Source: Trebouxia sp. TZW2008
Lineage: Eukaryota; Chlorophyta; Trebouxiophyceae; Trebouxiales; Trebouxiaceae
Length of the DNA stretch: 64,000 nt
Direction: 5' to 3'
Assembly: GCA_002118135.1 (NCBI GenBank)
Contig: BDIU01000016.1
Span: 186,001 to 250,000, forward strand
Made by a program: the position numbers and the translations under genes. Below the pieces are notes generated by a model. The model ran no database searches. It was not told where the DNA came from and worked only from the letters and a program-made list of their open reading frames with translations. Positions 22,550 to 64,000 of this stretch are shown here, piece after piece (the stretch's first letter is position 1; each line of letters opens with the position of its first letter).

Positions 22550-23605
22550 AGCTGATCGGAGAAGCGCAGTCGGCAGGGACTCGACTGAAGCAGTGTTTAT
22601 AACGCTCGCCTTGAACGACGTCAACAACCTTTCTTTCAAAAGCGAGTTGAGGTGGGCGATGGGAAACCGGTCGCTGACGTGCACCGCAGACGATGATAGG
22701 CGGTATCGTACGGTTTCAATGGTCGCGCACTGGCAAAGAGTCCAGCTTTGTGGTGTCAAGTCAGACTTTTCACGGTTGTGAAGAATTCTGACAAAACCCG
22801 TGTTGGTCCTTGGGATTTTGCAAAGCATCATACAAGCATCATTTTTGCAGTGCCAGCCAGGACAGTCTGGCGACGTTTCTGAATGTCACCCGGGAGCACC
22901 AGCAGCAATCATTTGTGGTCTCAAGCTTCAGCTGACCATGCTTTGGTGCACAAGATCCGCTCTAGGTCTAGAGCTGCAACAAAACCTTGAGCTTCATTGC
23001 ATGCGCATTTACTCAGGGCAACTCACGGCACATGATAGAGTGAAGCCATGAACCAATGTTGTTGTTGTTGTTGTTGTTGTACTACTGCTCTCGAATGTTT
23101 GACGCTAATAGTATGCATGAGGCAGCCCTGCAGCGTTGAGTTGATGCTTGAGAGTTTTCCTTGCAATTGAAACTCTCGAAATTCAATATGTCATTCACTC
23201 AATGCTGACGACTTGCAGCAGGCAAAGCAGCAACCTGTCAAGTTTGGAAGTTGGCAAAACTTGGCAAATTGGACGTGCTACGAGGTCTGCATGTCCACTT
23301 TGATGGCCAAAGCTACTGCTTTGATCCATACACACATCACAGGGCTCCTTTAAAAATACAACGCATGGAACGTGCATCACATGCAGCTGAGGTGGATCAA
23401 ATTGGTGAAGATGCATACATGGGCGCTCAGAAACACAATGGAGCCTATACGAATAAATAGAGCACGTGTACTGTGCTCTGGTCATTCAGCTACTCTTCAC
23501 CAATTTGGTATCCGCAGTCATTGATCTATGATACCAAGCTGAAAACTGTAGCAGCTGCTTACTTGCACGCAAAAGCATTTGATCATTTCATCATTCATTT
23601 CTGGA
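22550..23605 (+). other. Intergenic region with a possible small plus-strand gene
   Basis: Two stretches look exon-like. One follows a TTTTTGCAG at 22842-22850 (frame reading SLATFLNVTREHQQQ). The other follows CTTGCAG at 23218, where one frame reads VKFGSWQNLANWTCYE and a second runs open to a TAG at 23458-23460 (HVHFDGQSYCFDPYTHHRAP...). I do not recognise either product and cannot join them confidently. A (GTT)n tract lies at 23060-23080. Divergent from the Lys/Ala-rich gene and convergent with the IQM gene. Confidence 0.3.
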
Positions 23606-25269
23606 TCATTTCTGATCATCTAGACTTTCTAGATCAACTTGCACGAGCTGGTATTTGCAGTCAATCTCAACAGGAAAGGGATTCAGAAGCAGCGAATTGC
23701 TGAGATCAACCCCTTGCGCTGACAACTGATCCAAAAATGAAACAAATTGCTCAATATTTGGCTGATAATGACCTGACATGGGCGCCAGTTTGATTATTTT
23801 GCCCTGATTCACCATAATTGCACCTGCAGATCCTACTGACCCTCCAGACAGAAAAGAGCTATGCTGAAATTCACCCTTGACTTTTGGCGCAATGTACAGC
23901 TGCTTCTTGTCAGCGCTTGTGACATATATCCATTTGTTGGCATTACGCTTCTTCTTCGCCTCTTTACGCTGCTGTGACTCAGCCTCCGTCATGGCATCCT
24001 TATCTGGTTTTGGAGCATGCGCAAGAGCCATAGCCTTAATTTCAGACTGTTTCCACGCAGCAAAATCGCTGTCGATCTGCTGCTGCTCCTCTTCACTGAG
24101 GGTGTGCACAGCCTGATCATTATGCTGAAAGCGCAGGAGTGAGTCAGGGCCAACAGTAACGGCAAATTGCTTCCTCTCCTGCTTTGTGCAGTAATGCAGC
24201 CGCTGCCCATCAAGTTTGCTTCGGCTGACATCTGACAAGTCTAGCTCTTTGCCTTCGCCATGATCTAGCCAGAAGAAGAACGGCTGGGTTGAAGGAGATT
24301 GCAGCCAATGCTCGTGATATGGAAATAGATTGCTGCCATATCTGTGCTTGATGTCCACAACTTCTAACCTGCACCAAAGCTGAGACATCTTAATGATTTT
24401 TTTAATATGAGTGACACATTTCAGCAAATGTGCTAGGTGTGTGGCGCCCTAGTCCTGTCGCCTGAGAGGATGTGACGCTTACATACAAGCTGAATGCAAG
24501 TCAGGCAAGCTTGTTGAGCAGACATTATGGCAATGCTTGGTCAAAATGACTACAGTAAACTCTCTGTGTAAGACAGTTGATGTAAGGACAATGTCAATGT
24601 AAGGACAACGCCATCGGTGACCAATCAGTGCATTCTGACTGTAGTGGTCCCTATGAGTAAGGACAACTTGATGTCAGGATAAATTTCTTGGTAACCAAAG
24701 CAGTCATTACAAAGAGAGTTTACTGTATCAGCAGGGAATGGCCTGCTGCAAGCGAAAATGCAGCAGATCAATGATGTGAAGCTAGCAAAGTTTGGTGCCA
24801 GCCTACCAATGCTCCTTTCTCAGAAGCAATCCACCATCCCCTTCTGCACTGCCCTGAAACGACACCATTCCGTCAGCAGCAAAGCTCAAAATTGTGTCTG
24901 ACATGTGTGCTGCATGTAGAAACAGCTGTGCAGATGCTACGTCTGTTGACGGCCGGCAAAAAGACAATCTTCGAGTCTGCACATGTGCTGCAAGTGCAGA
25001 CAGCTGGCAGGGTCAGGGAATCTAGCACTCACTCTGCCGATTGCTCCCGCGCTTCCTAGGCACCTGATCCACTTGCCGCGCACAGACAGCTCTTTTGGCT
25101 GAGCCTCTTTGAACTGAGAGCTTCTCAGCAGGATGTTTACTTGATTCAGGACAGTCTGCCAGTCGGCTTTCGATAGGGCCATCCCATCGATGGCACGCCT
25201 GGTTCTGTATGCCTTGTAACGCGACTGTATCTTGAGGGCGGCGGCATTGGCCGCTTCAACTTCGGACAT
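23606..25269 (-). CDS. IQM-family IQ-motif calmodulin-binding protein
   Basis: Three exons with matching phases: 25033-25269 (ATG at 25269), 24807-24853 and 23606-24368; about 348 aa. An IQ motif (ALKIQSRYKAYRTRRAI) lies at residues 11-27, the expected calmodulin site. The rest matches the plant IQM family: HRYGSNLFPYHEHW, STQPFFFWLDHGEGKELDL, a KKR/NKWIYVTSADKKQLYI strand, the very conserved GEFQHSSFLSGG, then GKIIKLAPMSGHYQPN. The family is plant-specific to my knowledge and acts in calcium/calmodulin signalling; the biochemical activity of the body domain is not known to me. Shorter than land-plant members (about 450-550 aa). An Ala/Lys-rich insert (AKKKRNANK) sits before the WIYV strand. 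Compact introns here carry no exon echoes. Confidence 0.92.
24424..24472 (+). repeat. Dispersed element, copy 5 (partial)
   Basis: CAAATGTGCTAGGTGTGTGG, then CCCTAGTCCTGTCGCC; truncated. In IQM intron 2, just upstream of exon 3 in transcript order. Confidence 0.7.
24553..24725. mobile_element. pogo/Tigger-like MITE with TA target duplication
   Basis: 173 bp element flanked by TA on both sides (24551-24552 and 24726-24727). Inverted ends CAGTAAACTCTCT(G/T)TGTAA match at 18 of 19 positions. The interior has repeated TGTAAGGACAA words and no ORF, so it is a non-autonomous element. TIRs starting CAGT with a TA duplication are typical of pogo/Tigger elements of the Tc1/mariner superfamily. Lies in intron 2 of the IQM gene. 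Confidence 0.88.
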
Positions 25270-25742
25270 GACCCGACGTCTTGCAGTGCAGAGATCAGTG
25301 CAGTGCAATGTAGTCAGCTAGCTGCAAGCTTGCTGCTCCATAGAGAGGTCGCCCAACGATCAGTTCCATTGATGGGGTGCATGCCGGACATAGCTGCTAG
25401 ACGTCGAGACGGCTTGCTGTAGTGCGCTAGACCGAAACTCGACCGAGATGAGGCAATGCTGTAGGCGGAGACCTACTAGTATTAGCGTTACTTCCGTGGC
25501 GTTACGGCACGCGCACCGTGCTGACTACGAAGTTGACGAGGCAGCTGTCACCCGAGCTGTACACCTGACAGCTCAGCTCCGCTGTCGCACTTAAGCATGA
25601 CTCCAGCTCTGTTCGCCGTGTCGTTCACCTCAAGTCGAGTCCGACAAAGCCACGTATCGGCGCCTCGTTCACAACCTTGCCCCGATTGTGTCGCGCAAGC
25701 TTGACAACTTCGCTTTTCGGGATTGTTAGCAGACTATTGAAC
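25270..25742. promoter_or_regulatory. Putative bidirectional promoter, CpG-rich
   Basis: 473 bp between the divergent ATGs of the IQM gene and the small ORF at 25743. Visibly richer in CG dinucleotides than the surrounding introns (CGTCGAGACGGC, GAAACTCGACCGAG, GGCGTTACGGCACGCGCACCG). No TATA box recognised. Promoter activity is an inference from position. Confidence 0.45.
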
Positions 25743-26024
25743 ATGGCTGCACCGGCAAGTCTTGGCGTCGGCGCTGTGGCGGGCTGCGGATTGGCGTTTG
25801 TACAACACATATGGACGGATGCGCGGGAGCAGCAAAGCGTCCGCGAAATGACTGCGCACCTTATGAGCGTCAAAAGAACTTATGCGAGCACGGTCGCTGC
25901 TTTAGCAGCAGCAGCGCACGGAGAGGAGCAGCGGCTTTTGCATCCTGCACAGACGCAAGCAACGTTGTCGGAGCTCCCTCTCACTCGTCCAACGAACCTA
26001 AGCGCGAATGCAGCCATTTTGTAA
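25743..26024 (+). CDS. Small hypothetical protein with a hydrophobic N-terminus
   Basis: ATG at 25743, TAA at 26022-26024; 93 aa. The N-terminus is a small-residue hydrophobic stretch (ASLGVGAVAGCGLAFVQHIW) that could be a membrane anchor, followed by an Ala-rich amphipathic segment. The +1 frame over the same DNA is also open and Cys-rich and reaches a CAG|GTCAGT donor near 26046, so a spliced alternative cannot be excluded. I do not recognise the family. Confidence 0.4.
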   Translation: MAAPASLGVGAVAGCGLAFVQHIWTDAREQQSVREMTAHLMSVKRTYASTVAALAAAAHGEEQRLLHPAQTQATLSELPLTRPTNLSANAAIL

Positions 26025-27189
26025 AACGCTCAGGCTGTCCCGAGCAGGTCAGTGCAGAAAGCATTGCCTTGTTGGCTGTTTCATGTCTTCAGTGCAAACT
26101 CATCTGCCAGCTTGCCCGATGCTAATGCATGCAAGCATTGTTGACAGGTCTGCAGTGTCAAGTGATATGCTGCAAACACCTTACTTTTCAAGTGCTGATC
26201 TTTAGTGTGATTCCTGTTAAACGAGGCAATCTGGGTGCAGGAGCAGCAGCAGCAGAATGCTTTCTGCGCTGGCATTTGTTCATCCGGAAACAGAGAAGCT
26301 ACACTCCTATAAATTGCATGAAGCTGGTTAGCAGATGCAGCTCTGCAAACGCCGGCAGTCCTGAAATTTACCGATTTCCGAAGGGCACGCACGCATGATG
26401 TACATCAGCAGCAGGACAGCATGTATGATAGCAGTGCTGCATCATATGTAGGAGCACACTGACAATGCTCTTAGAACAGATCAAATGTAGCACTTCATCT
26501 TCAGCACTGTATAGGCAGCTTTGGACCAGCACCATGTGTGTATTTCCTCAAAAAGTACTGGCTATCCTGTTCGCTTGCATCCTTTCTGTCTTCTTATTGA
26601 TTGAGACTTGCGGGAACTATGCTTGTAAGATGTGGTCAACACCCTCCTCCTGAGCACCTACGACCTGATATCGGAGGTTCTCTGCTATAAAGCAAGGTAA
26701 ATTTGCTTTGCACTAGTACTTGCTGGTTGAAGAGTCGCCACCATGCATTTGCCCTGATTCGCATGACCAACATTGATAGGAGCATGTCGCATGAAAGCTT
26801 TAAAACTGCAATTTTCTGTAGCCTTGTTTCGTCATCAGCGAAACAACAGCACACAGGGCAGCTGCAGCATGACATCGCAGTGCGTTTCTACGGATATTAC
26901 AAATTGGTCCTATGATGTCGATGATAACATGCAACACCTTGCAGCCTGTGACAACAGATGCTGAAAGGCAATGATATTAGGCTGTTGCTGCTAAGCAATA
27001 ATGCGACCATCTGAAATGCAGGAGCGATCAGATGTTCTGCCGCCACGAATCTAGTCACACGCTTGTCAAGCAGCACAGCAACAGCATACAGCGCTAGCAC
27101 AAGCTACCTACAGCTACAAAGCTGCCACAAACAACCCCCCTGCCGATTATCCTTTTCACCTGAACAGCTGCTGAGCAATGCAACATGCA

Positions 27190-27545
27190 TTAAACCAAGC
27201 TGCAGAAAACACAATGGCCTTTGCCTTGTCTGCTGCTGTCTATTGCTGATCTGATTAAATGTAGTCTGCGTGCAACAAACACAATCCGTTCAATGCAGTC
27301 ATTGCTGTGTGTTGCTGGTCTGCTTCCTGGCAATCAGGCTGCAGACAAGCATAGTAGCCTGTCCTTTGTTGCAGCCATGCAAATTGAATGCTGATCTGAT
27401 GGTGTGAGTCTGGCTCGAACAAAACAGTGGCCTTTGATGCAGCTATTGCTGTCTGTTGCTGATCTTGTTCGATGTAGTCTGGCTGCAAGAAACAAGTTGG
27501 CCTACGCCTGGTGGTAGCCGTGCATTGCTGGTCTGAGTTATCAAT
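27190..27545. repeat. Diverged tandem repeat, period about 75-80 bp
   Basis: Four to five copies of a unit containing TGCTGTCTGTTGCTGATCTG, then ATGTAGTCTGGCTGCAA, ACAAACA and TGGCCT, starting near 27195, 27285, 27360, 27435 and 27515. No reading frame is conserved across copies. Confidence 0.75.
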
Positions 27546-28016
27546 GATAGTCTGGGTTGTTACTGAGGGAGGGATCTTCACCCGCCATTCTATGCCTGTC
27601 AGCACTGGGTGGCTGCCTACCTGGCTTGGACCTGCATCAGAGCTCAATGCTTAGGATTGTTTACATGTTGCGTATTGCTCCGAACAACAAGCAAGTGTTG
27701 TTACACATGCCATTGAAGAGGAGTCTGCCAGGACTCTCATGTGACATGTGTTTTGCGCCTTTCTTGCCCATCAGACTGCCAGCAGCAGTGTGTCTGACTA
27801 TAACGCAAAAGCAGATGCATTGAGCAAAGCACTTGGCTGGAAACTCTGTCTGTATGCTGTATTGCGTATCAAGCTTTGTCAGGCACAGTAGACTACCCAA
27901 GGTCATGTTGTTTGGTCAAGTCAAAGGCTTAAACCCCCCAGGTCAGCCTAGAAAGATCTGGAACAACATTGCTTTGTCTGAAATTCACAGCTTGAACATT
28001 AGATGTCCATTGCATG

Positions 28017-28080
28017 ATGGTCAGAACAAGCCAGCCTGGCGAGACAAGACTTGTGCCACACACACCTAGCACTGTTGAGC
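28017..28080 (-). repeat. Dispersed element, copy 6
   Basis: GTCAGAACAAGCCAGCCTGG, then CGAGACAAGACTTG and CCACACACACCTAGCACTG. Intergenic, so the element is not confined to introns. Confidence 0.85.
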
Positions 28081-28447
28081 AGATGCCCAGCGTCAACGGC
28101 TTACTTTGAAGTTTGGAACTTGCATTTTATGCCTTACAACAGCAAGGAAGAACCAGACAAGGACTCACTTGGAGCGCAACGAAGCAGCACTCAAGTTGCT
28201 CGCGCTCCAAGTCTGCTTCGTTGTGTTGCTTGATCAGCTATCGACCTTTAGAGCTTTGAAGCTGTGACCTCAAATGGTAACCAACAACAAGAAGAGAATT
28301 GACTGGGAGCGCAAGTGTTTCAGGCCCTGTTTGGTTGAGGCGGTGGTTTTTTTGCGCTTTTTCAAGCATGTACAACATTCAAGCATGTGCAGTATTCAAA
28401 TTGGAATCACATTAGGATTTTGAGTGTCAGAAGGAGCAAAAGGAGGC

Positions 28448-63741
<35,294 letters not shown>

Positions 63742-63869
63742 CTCCAACAGCAGGATTCATGCAAAAATGCACGAGAAAAGGCCTCTTTTGCCTTCTGTTG
63801 GCTGCCTTTGCGAAAGACACAGAGCAGAAGGTAAAGAGCAATTTGGTGAAAGGCAAAGGGGAACCCCAC

Positions 63870-63950
63870 CTAGCGCAGGCCAATTGACCGGCAGCAATGA
63901 GCACCAGAGGAAATCTCCATAGCCAGATACGCTATAGCCCAACAGGTCTG
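63870..63950 (-). repeat. Second copy of the hydrophobic N-terminal ABCC exon
   Basis: About 63876-63932 on the minus strand reads RIWLWRFPLVLIAAGQLACAR with a following GT, against RIWLWRFLLLLIAAGQLAQF in 63680-63741. Either could be the used exon or both could be. Confidence 0.7.
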
Positions 63951-64000
63951 ACAGGAGTGCATTAAGGAAAATGCCACTGCTTCAATAAGGTCTTCACAAA

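Larger units (their letters stand above)
26025..28447. other. Intergenic region
   Basis: No convincing gene seen between the small ORF and the ABCC stop codon. Holds a diverged tandem repeat (27190-27545), one dispersed element (28017-28080) and, at 28158-28220, two inverted word pairs (CTTGGAGCGC/GCGCTCCAAG and AACGAAGCAG/CTGCTTCGTT) that interleave rather than nest. A TGTAA on the minus strand at 28134-28138 could end the ABCC transcript. Confidence 0.5.

Overview
This window is eukaryotic nuclear DNA, most likely from a green alga. Coding sequence is cut into many short exons whose introns mostly begin GT and end TGCAG. Two plant-lineage families are present: an F-box plus Tubby protein and an IQM-type calmodulin-binding protein. 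The species cannot be named from the sequence; a chlorophyte is an inference. All gene models below were assembled by hand from reading frame, splice-site consensus, phase continuity and family recognition.

Layout. 1-2195 (-): 5' part of a Tubby-like F-box protein running off the left edge. 2974-7593 (+): a coiled-coil protein of unknown function. 8092-20140 (+): a complete DIS3/RRP44 exosome ribonuclease, 16 exons, 998 codons plus stop with every intron phase matching. 20587-22549 (-): a small Lys/Ala-rich protein whose N-terminal half looks like a bacterial small-protein family. About 22846-23460 (+): a possible small gene. 23606-25269 (-): an IQM-family protein in 3 exons. 25743-26024 (+): a short ORF with a hydrophobic N-terminus. 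28448 to beyond 63741 (-): an ABCC (MRP-type) transporter over more than 35 kb, with 30 coding exons located.

The most striking property is in the introns. Nearly every large intron of DIS3, ABCC and the coiled-coil gene is filled with degenerate, same-orientation copies of the neighbouring exon-intron junction ('exon echoes'). They range from one copy to arrays of 8 (DIS3 intron 4, period about 116 bp) or about 13 (ABCC, 45.8-49.6 kb, period about 275 bp). Most are decayed, but some keep an AG acceptor, an open frame and a GT donor, so they could act as alternative exons. This explains the large intron size and makes gene prediction here treacherous.

Other repeats are a dispersed element of about 70-100 bp (11 copies found), a TA-flanked element of about 173 bp with inverted ends of pogo/Tigger type (one intact, two decayed relatives), and microsatellites, including the same (GCTGT)n pentamer on the sense strand of both DIS3 and ABCC beside exon echoes. 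No rRNA, tRNA or CRISPR was recognised. The genes do not form a pathway; they are unrelated housekeeping, signalling and transport functions.
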